From positions 2,046,001 through 2,110,000 of the forward strand of contig NC_049563.1 of assembly GCF_013368755.1 (NCBI RefSeq): a stretch of DNA of 64,000 bases, given 5' to 3'. Shown piece by piece: positions 44,244 through 54,587 of the stretch. Position 1 is the first letter of the stretch; the number at the start of each line of letters is the position of its first letter. The DNA comes from Talaromyces rugulosus. Its lineage: Eukaryota > Ascomycota > Eurotiomycetes > Eurotiales > Trichocomaceae. The notes below the pieces were generated by a model. The model was not told the origin of the DNA. It was given only the letters and a program-made list of their open reading frames with translations, and did not search any database. Position numbers and translations under genes: made by a program.

Positions 44244-45013
44244 ATGGCAGCTGCCCCTGTTGTACTTATCCTCGGAGCCGGGCCGAGAATTGGCGCTTCT
44301 GTCGCCCAGAAATTCGCCAGTGTCGGCTACAAAGTGGGAGTTGTTTCTAGGAAGGGAACCGATATCAAGAGCGCCGAAGGACTCCTCTCCCTCACGGCAG
44401 ACTTTAGCAAGCCCGACTCAATCCCGGCGTTGTTCGAGGCAGTCAAGGCCGAGTTTCATACCTCTCCTAGCGTTGTCATCTACAATGCAGCGGCACTCAC
44501 GCCTCCTCCCGTCAAGGACTCCCTGTTTTCAATTCCTGCGGAGAGTGTTGCGTCGGACTTGAATATCAATACTGTTAGTCCTTATGTCGCAGCGCAACAA
44601 GCTGTTATTGGATGGGAAACGTTGCCCAAGGAGACCAAGAAGACGTTTATCTACACCGGCAACATCATGAATGTTTCCGTTGTGCCCGTGCCAATGATGT
44701 TGGATCTAGCCATGGGCAAGTCGGCCTCGGCGTCCTGGATCGGCCTCGCTGATACATTGAGTACGGATAAGGGGTTTCGGTAAGTATTTCTTTTTTCTTT
44801 TACTTTTTTACAAAAAAAAAGTTCGTATAGACTGTCTAACGTTTTAGATTCTTCTATGCCGATGAGCGTTACGAAGACGGCAAAATCAAGGGAATGGCAC
44901 TTGATGGAGCTGCACATGCTGAGTTTTATGCACAGCTAGCAACCCACGAGAATGTTCCATGGAACGCGACATTTGTGAAAGGCAAGGGTTATGTGCAATT
45001 CAAGTCTGGTTAG
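44244..45013 (+). CDS. Atypical short-chain dehydrogenase/reductase-like protein
   Basis: 233 residues; exons 44244-44779 and 44848-45013. The N-terminus VVLILGAGPRIGASVAQKF is a Rossmann glycine-rich loop, and VVSRKG suggests NADP preference. VVIYNAAAL replaces the usual NNAG, and IYTGNIMN stands at the catalytic strand. In the place of the SDR Tyr-x3-Lys the sequence reads LAMGK, so the catalytic Tyr is replaced by Leu while Lys stays. Such atypical SDRs may bind the nucleotide without classical catalysis or use another residue. Divergent from the dioxygenase gene and tail-to-tail with a Zn2Cys6 regulator, 199 bp away. Confidence 0.85.
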
Positions 45014-45211
45014 CAGTGGGGATCGAAACTATGTAGTTGCAATGACTTGTATTTGCTAGACGCAGTATGTATCAATTGATATTCAAATTGCATCTGCAAT
45101 TGCTGCTGTATTCACCATTGCACGGGTATACCACGCCGCCTATTTCAACATCAGAATAAACCCTTTAAAGTGCATATTTTGAAGACAGCAATACTGTTTT
45201 ACGAATGACTC

Positions 45212-46921
45212 TTAAACGAGAAGCACTAAATCATCTTGAGTCCTAAAGCATGCAGCGATATCGCGGGTCGTACCACCAACACCTCTGTGCCGCCACGTAT
45301 TCTCCATCATCTCAAGCGCCTTGTGTATCGTGCCAAAGAAGCTTGGTGGTTGCAGTACCTCGACTATTCCACGAAATTGAGCTTCTTGGCCGGGCTCTGC
45401 AAGGCATCCTGCGACGCAGAACGGCCACGCCATTGTACGTAGCAAGGCCGGCGATATTTGGCCTTTGAGTAGCAGCTCGATGACTTGGCTCACGTTGCAA
45501 CGCACGTCTACGTTGGCGGGCTGCCATCCAGAGACAACCGTAGATAGATAAACGAGGGCTGCATGAGTCCAGACACGAGTAACCAAGAAACCCTGGCAGA
45601 CCGGTGGAGCAAAAACATCCAGAATACTGCTTCTCTCTCTGGAGAAATGTGCTAGATCGGTACCGAGACTGGCGAGATGGGTCGATAACGACTCCTTGAT
45701 AGCCGTAGCACGATGGACTAGCTCCACGACATCGAGATTCCCAGCTGCTATACAATGCTGTTTCCAAGCGTCAAGTGTAGAAATTTCGCCAATTTGCAGC
45801 AGGATCCAGTTTTTCATCCCGACAATAGCTTCGAGGTTAATAAAGGGCTTGCCAGTGCCTTCGATATTACCAAGAAGGCTGTGGTGATACTCATAAAGCC
45901 TGGGCTGGCTCTGAAGGACCGTGCTAGCAATAATATCATCGAATATCACAAGAGCGGAGGAAAAGCGAAAAGCAGCTTGTTCTGCACTTGGAACCTGGTC
46001 ACCCGGGCCAGACCAGCTCGAGGATGAACCCAAGTGGCTTATAACAGCTTCAAATTTTGAACTAGGTGCTCCCAGTTCAAGGACACTGTCGAGGAGTTGT
46101 CTAAATAGAGCAAGCGCAGCATTGAGATGATTCTGCCAGTTATGAAAGCTCAATATGGCAATCTCAAAACGTTGCAGTTGCATGATGCTTGACATGATCC
46201 GGACAGCGCCGTGCAGATGCCCTGCGATACCCGATCCGTCAATCACCTGCAGGGCTTGCCTCAAGACACCAAAGGCATCACCAGTTTGCGTGAGCACTTT
46301 CTCCCAGTCTAAATCGCAGTCGGCCGCGGTGCCCTGGGCAAGAGAAAAGAAATACACGCTCTGGCATAGAACGGCCTGTCGCACTACGGGCCTGCTTATA
46401 ATCATTTCCAAGATCCAGGCTCTTCCGCCTTGAAGGTACGAAGGCCGGTAGAACGGGAAGAGGAAGGGAAACAGGGTTTCGAGGTAGAAAGTGAAGAGTA
46501 CGGCTTCAGACCGCTTGAGAGTCATGCTCTCGGGGGCGCCCTGGCTACTATACATGTTGCCAGCCCCGTGTTGAAGCCAGAGAGAAGACGGGTCTGGACT
46601 CGGTTGCACCGTGTTTGTCTCTAAGAGATTTAATACCGGGCAAGCCCGCTCGCTGGGCGAATCTTGCGATATCGCCATCGGTTCGGCGGAGGCGTGGATC
46701 GCATATCCCCCTTCACGGCGATGGCGAGCGTTCTCTTTGACCTCGCGTTTGACGCACTCAGCCATCTCGTCCTGCTTCACGCCGCCGTCCATCCACTCCG
46801 GTTTCTCATCCTGGTAGTGACATGTGATATCAAGTGCGCTACAGACAGCACATACAGGATAGGTTTCGTCGCATTTTTTGCGCCGAAGCCGGCAGGTCCA
46901 GCAACCATTGGAGCTCCGCAT
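45212..46921 (-). CDS. Zn2Cys6 transcription factor with fungal-specific middle region
   Basis: 569 residues from the ATG at 46921, two codons before the zinc cluster; an upstream in-frame ATG (46990) adds 23 residues but overlaps what may be an intron. The DNA-binding domain is CWTCRLRRKKC then CAVC and a last Cys six residues on, matching C-X2-C-X6-C-X6-C-X2-C-X6-C. The rest fits the long helical Fungal_trans_2-type regulatory region (AVLFTFYLETLFPFLFPFYR; then the end MAWPFCVAGCLAEPGQEAQFR and CFRTQDDLVLLV). No intron is needed. It neighbours the dioxygenase/SDR pair and could regulate it, or may be an independent regulator; no target is provable from sequence. Confidence 0.9.
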   Translation of the reverse strand: MRSSNGCWTCRLRRKKCDETYPVCAVCSALDITCHYQDEKPEWMDGGVKQDEMAECVKREVKENARHRREGGYAIHASAEPMAISQDSPSERACPVLNLLETNTVQPSPDPSSLWLQHGAGNMYSSQGAPESMTLKRSEAVLFTFYLETLFPFLFPFYRPSYLQGGRAWILEMIISRPVVRQAVLCQSVYFFSLAQGTAADCDLDWEKVLTQTGDAFGVLRQALQVIDGSGIAGHLHGAVRIMSSIMQLQRFEIAILSFHNWQNHLNAALALFRQLLDSVLELGAPSSKFEAVISHLGSSSSWSGPGDQVPSAEQAAFRFSSALVIFDDIIASTVLQSQPRLYEYHHSLLGNIEGTGKPFINLEAIVGMKNWILLQIGEISTLDAWKQHCIAAGNLDVVELVHRATAIKESLSTHLASLGTDLAHFSRERSSILDVFAPPVCQGFLVTRVWTHAALVYLSTVVSGWQPANVDVRCNVSQVIELLLKGQISPALLRTMAWPFCVAGCLAEPGQEAQFRGIVEVLQPPSFFGTIHKALEMMENTWRHRGVGGTTRDIAACFRTQDDLVLLV

Positions 46922-48314
46922 TGTGGTGCATCGTCTATAATAAAAACATCGTGATGATGTTTGCTTACTGATGAAGTTCGATGTCAGCAATATGCCGGTT
47001 GATCGGTCCCGCGCCTAGCACCACCTAACTGCGCGCCATACGGTGTTCGTGATATTTGAGGTATCAACCGATAGTGATACAAAAGACCGCGGCGAGACTT
47101 TCGGCGTCGCCTGGAGTGGGTCCTGCACACCAGCCAATAAGGATTCAGTTAATTATGCTGACTAGCGCGGTTCAAACCAATAAGCCAATCGGAAGGCGCG
47201 CCTGGGACCACTGAGTGAGACCCACACGGACGGCCCATTCAGCCAATAGAAGCGCAGAGAATTGCTGTGCAAGCGGGGCAACGTTGGTTCGCGGCAGCCA
47301 ATGGTATGAGGGAGATTAGCAACAAGCATGTTCTCAGTGCGTCCCACTCCCAGCAGTTCCGAGATTAGACTCGCGCCAATCCTGGCGTCATCTCACCATT
47401 TGTCTCAACGGTCTTTCATTGATTCTTGTTGTTGGTATTACGCATCGCCAATATTATCTTAATACTCAAGCGAGGAAGGTCGAAGCACTCTCCACCCCAC
47501 CACCACAAGAAGTTTCCAAGTCCCAGTTCTCGGGGTTAACCTGTCTGCACTAAGCCTCTTGAACCCTGCTTCTACTCCGAGTACGTGCAGCATCGCCTGT
47601 GTTGGGCTGGAAACAGAAGCCACGCACACAACACGACTTGTGCGACGTGCGAGATAATCAAGATCAAAACAATCGTTATCATAATCATCCAATATCGCAT
47701 CATCTCGCTGCGGCTGCGTGTTGATTTGTCAAGGCCTCAAAGGCTAACTTAGCCCACCCCCGGTCCTGCCAAGACATAAGAACAACAACAGGATCGCCCC
47801 GTCTTTCCAGAAATTCCGCTCTGAACCTCGCTTCTCTCTCTCTCTGTGTGCTGGGGAACAACAGCCAAAAAGAAAGAAGAAAAAAATTCTCCTCGCTATT
47901 TGCAGGGTCGCAACGCTCCGCAAGACTTTCGACCGTGCCTGCCGTCAGCTGCCGCCGCCTCGTCACCGGCCGAACAACGCCACTCACCGACTCGACTCCC
48001 CAGACCTTCGTCGTCCCAACACGTCCAGTCGTTTCAAACCCCAGTTTCTTTCCGACTTTGATCAGCTCTCGTCCTTTGAAAATATATTATATTACCGACC
48101 TCATACAATCTAGGGTTGAGGAATGTGCCCGTGAGCGACATCGGTGTTTGTGCTGCCCCGAAAAGCCGAATCGGTCAGATTTCTTGAACAAGGGAGAGGT
48201 TTCCGTCGCATACCTGGGGGTTCAAAGTATTAGTTGCAACACGGTGCTTAGGGACGAATCTTGTGCGCAGAGACATTGCACACCCATCCCTAAAGGACCG
48301 AAAAGTAGGTAGGT
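46922..48314. other. Divergent intergenic region between the Zn2Cys6 gene and sreA
   Basis: About 1.4 kb. Contains the six-CCAAT cluster (47134-47380), AGATAA-type GATA sites near 47455 (complement) and 47652, a CT microsatellite at about 47831-47845, and probably a long sreA 5' UTR. Frames here are short. Confidence 0.45.
47134..47380 (+). promoter_or_regulatory. Cluster of six CCAAT boxes
   Basis: CCAAT occurs on the plus strand at 47134, 47177, 47185, 47243, 47298 and 47376, all in one orientation. CCAAT is the site of the fungal CCAAT-binding complex, which with HapX controls iron genes including sreA. The cluster lies about 1 kb upstream of sreA and 210-460 bp upstream of the Zn2Cys6 gene, so it could serve either. 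Confidence 0.5.
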
Positions 48315-48365
48315 ATGAAGGTTGGCAAACTGCCAACATGCACATCTCAGACTCGATGGATATGA
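48315..48365 (+). other. Overlapping upstream ORF at the sreA start
   Basis: A 16-codon frame (ATG at 48315, TGA at 48363-48365) in another frame overlaps the inferred sreA start at 48338. If both are on the mRNA it would reduce translation of sreA from that ATG. It could also mean that the true sreA start is elsewhere. Confidence 0.4.
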
Positions 48366-49744
48366 CACCAGATCAACCCCTGGCTAGCAGGGAACCATCT
48401 GAAAATGGCTCCGCTGGACCCCGGCGGTCACCTAAACCCTCTACAAACCGGGATGCCCCCTTTTTGGGTCATTCGTGCAGGTATGGTAATTCACTTTACT
48501 CGTTGAAAGACCTTCCGAGACTGACGGGTGCCTAGTAATTGCGGTACAAAGAGTACGCCTCTCTGGCGAAGATCGCCCACCGGTGCTATGATCTGTAATG
48601 CATGCGGACTATATTTAAAGGCGCGAAATGTCCACAGGCCGACAAAGCGCAACCGTCCTCGCTCTCAGGTTGGGTCAGGCGGAGATGTGGATCCAGATGC
48701 ACACCCTGTGTCTTTAGAAAAGCCGGCCACGTCGCCAGCAACTGGTTGCAGTTCTGTGGGATCGTGTCCAGGCGGTGGGAACTGTAACGGGACAGGCGGT
48801 GCCGAAGGCTGCGAGGGATGCCCGGCTTATAACAATCGTGTGTATAAAGCGGCTTCACGAACGATCTCGACGACGCAACCTGTGTATCCTCAGCCTTCCA
48901 CCGAGGAAGAAAAGACAAACCCCAGTGCATTTGAACCAATCTCTGGAGGAAATAATGCAACTGGTGACCTTTTAGTTGCGTGTCAGAATTGTGGTACTAC
49001 AGTAACACCTCTTTGGCGACGCGATGAGAGTGGACATCCCATCTGCAATGCATGCGGTAAGTTTTAGTTGGACTTGAAATGATCTAGTTCATGAGCTGAT
49101 AATTTTTAGGACTGTATTACAAGCTTCACGGATGCTATCGACCCACGACTATGAAGAAATCAGTCATCAAAAGAAGGAAACGAGTCGTGCCTGCGATGCG
49201 TGACCACTCCCCCAGTGGTTTGACACAGTCATCAGAGGGTTCTTCTGTCTCGCCCGAAACCAGGCCTGCAGCCCTCGCCCATATATCTGACCGAATCCTG
49301 GCTCCTCCCCCGGTCGACTTTACTGGATACAATTCGAAGGCGACGACTCTTCCTCACCACTCCGGTCCTCGTCTGCCTGAGCTGCAATCCACCTTCCGTC
49401 GCCAGTCACGTTCACCTGGGTCAACACCAGGTAATAGAGATGGAGAGATATTGGCCCCAATCGAACCGTCGAACCAACTTCCTCCGATCATGTCGCAAGC
49501 CAACCCTCCTCCTCCGGCTCGTCTTAGTCCGATTTCCTCGATTCTAAACCAGGGCACAGGAGCGGACGAATCCAAAATGGCTGGGTATCGGCACTCGCCA
49601 CCGTTGCATTCGCCATTACCTTCTCCTGGCCAACCGGATTCTTATCTCAAGATTGACCGTCGGTCACAGCTTCAGCGCGAGGCCGAGCAAATGCGGGAGG
49701 CTCTCAAGGCCAAGGAACGAGAATTGGCAGAACTTGAGAGATAA
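48338..49744 (+). CDS. sreA: Iron-responsive GATA repressor SreA
   Basis: 432 residues; exons 48338-48480, 48536-49056 and 49110-49744. Two GATA zinc fingers of C-X2-C-X17-C-X2-C form (CSNC with CNAC at about residues 47-71, CQNC with CNAC at about 198-222) flank a cysteine-rich centre ([20 protein letters not shown]). This two-finger plus central-Cys layout defines the SRE/SreA/UrbS1 family, which represses siderophore synthesis and iron uptake when iron is plentiful; the central cysteines are thought to sense iron-sulphur status. Each finger is split or bordered by an intron. The C-terminus ends in a predicted coiled coil ([16 protein letters not shown]). A CCAAT cluster and GATA sites upstream fit HapX and self-regulation. 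The start codon is the least certain part. Confidence 0.94.
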
Positions 49745-50160
49745 CCATGGATTTTCTCCCAGCATAAATACGACCATCACGATGCGTTTTGTGGCATTTT
49801 ACACTACTAGATTATACCCGGGGTGCAGTAGGCTAACTGGATAGTACACTCCCATATTGAAACGGAGTTAGTTTATTTTCTCATTTTTCTCATTTGGCCG
49901 TTGGAGGGGTTTTTTTTCTCTCTTTTTCACTCTTTTTTACTCTTTTTCTCTTTTTGTTCAGTTTTCAGCGATGCGAGGAGTGTCAAGGGGCAAAAGCTGG
50001 GTTGGCTATTTGAGTTTACCGAATATGTATGTCATGATGAAGTTGAATGAATAAGCATGTGTCCTCCTTTCCACCATTTTCGATATTTTCTTTCATGCGA
50101 TAGAAATCAATTAATATTTCATCCATGTGTTTACCCAGCATATTTGAAAGAAAGGCTCCC
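49745..50160. other. Spacer between sreA and the CapA-like gene
   Basis: Contains a long T/C-rich stretch at about 49867-49970 (repeated TTTTTCTC). No gene seen. Confidence 0.45.
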
Positions 50161-51465
50161 ATGCAGAACGAGTTTTGTCTGAACTTCACCGGCGACGTCA
50201 TGCTCGGCCGGCTTATCGACCAGCTCTTCCCGACACACGTCGACAACGCCGAAGACCAAGCACACGCCGAGTCATTCGTCGCACGATTTCCACACTTGCA
50301 GTCGTACTCACCCAGCAGCCCCTGGGGCTCGACACTGCCACTGTTCGCCGAGTCGCACCTCAACCTGATCAACCTAGAGACGGCAGTGACGACAAACCCG
50401 GAGGCGTGGCCGGGCAAGACCTTCAACTATCGCATGCACCCGGCCAATGCCTCTGCTACTCTGGTTGCAGCACATATCGACTTTGCCAGTTTGGCGAATA
50501 ACCACACGCTCGACTTTGGCACCGAGGGGCTTGTCGAGACCGCGTGGACGCTGAAGAACGATAGCCGCGAGACCGCCGCGCGAGTGGGCATTGCAGGTGC
50601 CGGCGAAACCACGCAAGAGGCGATATCGCCAGCCACGCTGGAATTACCCAGGAGCAAGAGTCAGGGGGGCGTCAAGCAAGGCGGTCGACCGACTGCGCTG
50701 TCGGCGGATGACCAGAAGGAGCGTTGCGAGAAGCATATCGTGCATGTCTATGCGGCGAGCGACCACCCGTTGATGTGGAACGATGTGCCGATGTTTCATC
50801 TGATTGATTATTCGGACAAGACAAAGGCGCATCTCAAACGTGTCGTTGAGAAATACTCGTCTTCTGTACCAACTTCAGCCCCGTCTTCGTCGACATCGAG
50901 ACTAGACAGTGTATCCAATGAGTCGTCACCACCATCACTGAAGATATTCTCTATCCACTGGGGACCAAACTACTCATGGCACCCCGCGGATAAGATCCGC
51001 TCAATGGCGCATTTTCTGATCTTTGACTGTGGTATAGATATCGTCCACGGCCATTCGTCGCATCATATCCAGGGCGTGGAATGCCCGGCTCCTGGGAAGC
51101 TGATCATCTACGGCTGCGGCGACTTTGTAGATGACTATGCGACTAATGAAAAATACCGTAATGATCTCGGTGCCGTTTATCGAGTTATCGTGCGCGAGGA
51201 GAGTCGAGAAGGAAATAATGACACCGGGCCTACTAATGCTCTTCTCACACCCGTCCGATTAGAAATATTCCCGACGAGTATAAAGCTGTTTCAGGCTCAT
51301 TTATTGAGCAACACCAAGGACAAGGACCATAAATGGGTCTGTGAGCGAATAAGAACGCTGACGGGGGAATTGGCCAAGTCTGGGCATAGCAGCTGGGCTG
51401 GTAAGAGGAATCTTATTAGGTCAGATCTTGGGAAGAGAGGTCAGATTATCATGGACTTGATTTGA
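50161..51465 (+). CDS. CapA-family (PGA_cap) putative metallophosphoesterase-fold protein
   Basis: 434 residues without introns; an in-frame ATG at 50125 would add 12. Motifs of the bacterial poly-gamma-glutamate CapA family: FTGDVMLGR near the start, LNLINLETAVT, FNYRMHP, FASLANNHTLDFG, FSIHWGPNYSW, VHGHSSHHIQG and YGCGDFVDDY. These build a calcineurin-like fold with Asp, Asn and His metal ligands, all visible. In bacteria CapA works in capsule polymer export; fungal members have no settled function. Low-complexity Ser-rich inserts (around residues 235-260) are typical of fungal versions. The lack of introns and the bacterial distribution are compatible with old transfer from bacteria, but such genes are widespread in fungi, so recent transfer is not implied. 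Confidence 0.87.
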   Translation: MQNEFCLNFTGDVMLGRLIDQLFPTHVDNAEDQAHAESFVARFPHLQSYSPSSPWGSTLPLFAESHLNLINLETAVTTNPEAWPGKTFNYRMHPANASATLVAAHIDFASLANNHTLDFGTEGLVETAWTLKNDSRETAARVGIAGAGETTQEAISPATLELPRSKSQGGVKQGGRPTALSADDQKERCEKHIVHVYAASDHPLMWNDVPMFHLIDYSDKTKAHLKRVVEKYSSSVPTSAPSSSTSRLDSVSNESSPPSLKIFSIHWGPNYSWHPADKIRSMAHFLIFDCGIDIVHGHSSHHIQGVECPAPGKLIIYGCGDFVDDYATNEKYRNDLGAVYRVIVREESREGNNDTGPTNALLTPVRLEIFPTSIKLFQAHLLSNTKDKDHKWVCERIRTLTGELAKSGHSSWAGKRNLIRSDLGKRGQIIMDLI

Positions 51466-51915
51466 GAGTAGCCTAAATGTAGTAACTTATTTGGGTAACA
51501 ATCCTATCACTCTATCTTAGTTTGATATCAACGTCCCATTCTCGAGTTCTTTTCTAGACTTCTTACTCGATAAGATCTGTACTCGAACAAAAGTATAATA
51601 CTGATTATTCCAAGATCTGAAATTGGTCTTCAATTTCTTCCATGTTTGCTTCATGGATAGATGGTAGATGGCAGACTGGAGGCCCAGCCTCTATCCTATG
51701 TACAACGCAGTCATCAGTTGACGCTCTGAAAAGAGAAAACAAGTTTTGACCGTCTCAGCCAAAAATAATAAAAAACAAAAAAAAAACACCAAACGCCTTG
51801 CCATGCAGAATGCTGGTCGCCGCCTAAAAATGCTGACAAACGCCCAATAATATGCTCATATCGTCGTCACAAGGCATCGCACAAATCGTTTGACTAAAAA
51901 GAAGTAAAATACCCT
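51466..51915. other. Convergent spacer
   Basis: 3' UTRs of the CapA-like and OTU genes; short A-rich runs near 51770-51786. No gene seen. Confidence 0.5.
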
Positions 51916-53462
51916 CTATTCTTCTGCTTTCACCTCCGTCTCGGGGGAGGTGGTCAAGGAGGCAGAGCGGGTCATTCGGCTGACTGGAATAGGATTATTC
52001 GGTCGCCGTGGTCGTAATTTACGACTTTTCTCTGGCAGCTGGTGCTGCGGTGGTGGTGGTGTTTCGTCCGCAGAAGAAGGGCTGGCTTGTTTGGCTTCTG
52101 CATCTGAGCCAACCCGCAGCCGCAAAGACACGAGATCGGGCTGTTCCTGATCGCCGATGTTGATACCCACGGTAACTTTGGGCAAGATGCGGCGTTTCTG
52201 CTCTCGGCCTCGGTGGCGTCTTCCAAGGGTAGGGCCACCTTCGTCATCACTATCATCGGCAGAGCGTTTGCTAGCGGTGCTGTGCCGAGATGAAGATCGA
52301 GACGATGCTAGACGCGGTTTGAGTGTGGCCTGTAGGATACTAGGAAGTGGCCGTTCGTCCTTGGATGAACTCGCCAAGGTCGTTACCGAAGACTGTGAGG
52401 ATGCGGCCGATGCCGAGGATGATGTTATTGAAGACGTCGAGGATTCTTCGTCTAGTAAGTTGGCAAAAGCCCGGTCGATGTTCCCTCGACATCGGCGGAG
52501 CATTTCGACTATAGTGTCGTGATTATACTGGCCTCCTAAACCCTCCTGGATACACGATATTTTCCATGGTGTAGCAATTTCGAGGTCAACAAAGAGCGGA
52601 TCCTCCTCAGCCGGCTCCTTGGGACATACACTAGGCATGCCCTCGTGTGGGCCATCCATGTTTCGTACAGACGAGTAATGAACATTATTCTTGATGTAGT
52701 TAGCAAGGTGTACATCTGCAAGTAGATAGAACTATATCATGTCTTACAGTATAGGCTAAATGCAAGGTGTCGCGTGGTTCGCGTTCGGGGGCATCCCACG
52801 CTCGGAAATCCTGGACATTATCCTCACTATACACCTTGATGTCACGTCGGTAATACTGGCAACAGGCCTGGATCTCCTCGGCACCTCCCCAGACATAGTC
52901 GGTCGCGGTGCGGGTGACCATGTCTTGAAACGCGTCTTCAATCTCGGTCGGAGTCGGCGACGGGGTCATCATGATCGGGGGCCTTGTTTTCCGGGGCACG
53001 ACGCGTTTGGAGCGACGCTCGCCTCCTCCCACGACAGCAAACTGGGCGAAGTACTCGCGGTGAGCCTCCATGTGTGAAGCCAGACTGTCGCGTATCTCGG
53101 TGGCGTGGTCGAAATCGCCGTACATTTGATCGGACAAGGCATAGTACAAGCAATTTCCTATGAATTATGAGCATTATATTTATGAGAATGGTTGGTACTA
53201 TAAACAATAAACGGCATAGTTGAGCAGTGCAAAGGAGTGCGGACGTACCGTCGCCCTTGGTCTCGTGAGCGTACAAGCCGCGATCGGCGAGGGTTTTCAG
53301 GTTGACATCGACGTTGTCGAGACCAAGCAACTTGGTCTGCGAGCGAGTCGTCCGCCTAAGCACAGGCTGGGGCGTCGGCGTGGCTGACTTTGCTCTGGTC
53401 GAAGGTTTGCGGGCGGCCATCACGGGCACGATCCTGTCGCGGTTCACCGGCACGTCAGCCAT
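51916..53462 (-). CDS. OTU-domain cysteine protease, probable deubiquitinase
   Basis: 465 residues; exons 53462-53249, 53157-52748 and 52689-51916. The OTU domain spans about residues 55-265. The catalytic Cys is in GDGNCLYYALSDQMYG, made across intron 1 with the Asp just before it, and the catalytic His is in VHYSSVRN, just after intron 2. The second acceptor (ATCAAG) is weak but keeps frame and has a good GCTAAC branch site. A UBA/CUE-like helix bundle follows (CIQEGLGGQYNHDTIVEMLR), as in OTUD3-like enzymes. The C-terminal third is disordered, with Ser-rich and basic segments (RRHRGREQKRR) suited to nuclear import. It should remove ubiquitin from proteins; substrate and chain type are unknown. 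Confidence 0.88.
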
Positions 53463-54587
53463 GATTGCATCGAAGAATCTCCCTCATTTGGCAGACGCAA
53501 CGAGGGTGATTCTTCTTTGCAGGCAGAGCAATCGGGGGAAGAATGGGGGTAGTCGAGTATTAAATATTTTAAAAAAGAAAAAGCAACAAAAACGACAGCA
53601 ATAGCAACAAGAACAAGGGGAAGAAGCACTGGCTCGGTCGGGTATGCAAGGAGGAAGAGACAAAGAAGCGAGACTGGGCGTACCGGATGAATTGTGGGCA
53701 GACCCCGAGCCCGTGATTGGCGGGTGTGGCCAGGCGGTGGGGTCGTTCTGCCGGTGACGAAAGAAGTATATCTCTAGTTTTGATGTTTTTTGGCTGTTTC
53801 TGAGGGTTTATCTAGAGTAGAAGAGGTGGCAGGAATATGTAGTAGACTGGAAGCTGCTGACGGTGCTGAGTTGCTGAGTTGCTGAATTGCCGAAAGTTGC
53901 TGAAAGATGTTGAAGAGCATGCATGACGACTGACCAGCCAACAGACGAAGAGTAGAGATAACAAACAGCTGCTGCTTGAGACGAAAGTTCTTATTATTCA
54001 ATAAATTACACCTGTGCCTAGAGTCTATGATGTGGCCAATTCAGGCATCAATGCTTATCCAGACGCAGGTACAGATACGCAACAAAATATGACCTCACTA
54101 TTGTTCTTCAATAGACAAGCTGCGAAAAATGGACCGTGGATCAGAGACATCTGAATTATCGGACGAATAAACACCTCTGTGGTAGAAATTTACATATTAT
54201 TATTGTATTGACTGAATTTCCCGATTGGGTATTTTTTGTGCCTCGAGTCCCGGCCAATCAGCGCCCTCTATTGGCACCGATCTAACTGCTTATGGAAATT
54301 TTCGTCTCTCCTCATGTGCCAACTGTCAATCTTTGCTCTTTTTCTTCTAGTAAAAGTCGTAGAATTCTAGAATTTTGTGTCTCACCAGAGCGCTGCATCT
54401 CAAAATCAAAAGTCTGGACTTCTCCACATTGCTGCTCCACAAGACTACAATGACAGCGTATCATTACGACGTCACCATTTTAGATGGGGTATTTAATATA
54501 TCTAGCTAATTTTCAATCTGATACCAAGAGTACATTGAATTACTCCTAGTTATTGCTTTTTGAAAAAAAAAAAAAACGAAGAACAAA
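53463..54587. other. Divergent spacer between OTU and HhH-like genes
   Basis: About 1.1 kb, no gene recognised. A TTGCTGA-type tandem motif lies at 53868-53905 (repeated GTTGCTGA). Confidence 0.45.

Noticed and set aside
46922..46990. Upstream ATG at 46990 for the Zn2Cys6 protein
   Set aside because: The extra 23 residues are unlike the family, and the segment carries intron-like GTAAGC and TTATAG signals; the ATG beside the zinc cluster is preferred.
47700..48312. Frames of 95 and 154 codons upstream of sreA
   Set aside because: They lie in the sreA leader region, include low-complexity CT/Arg-Ser stretches and match no domain.
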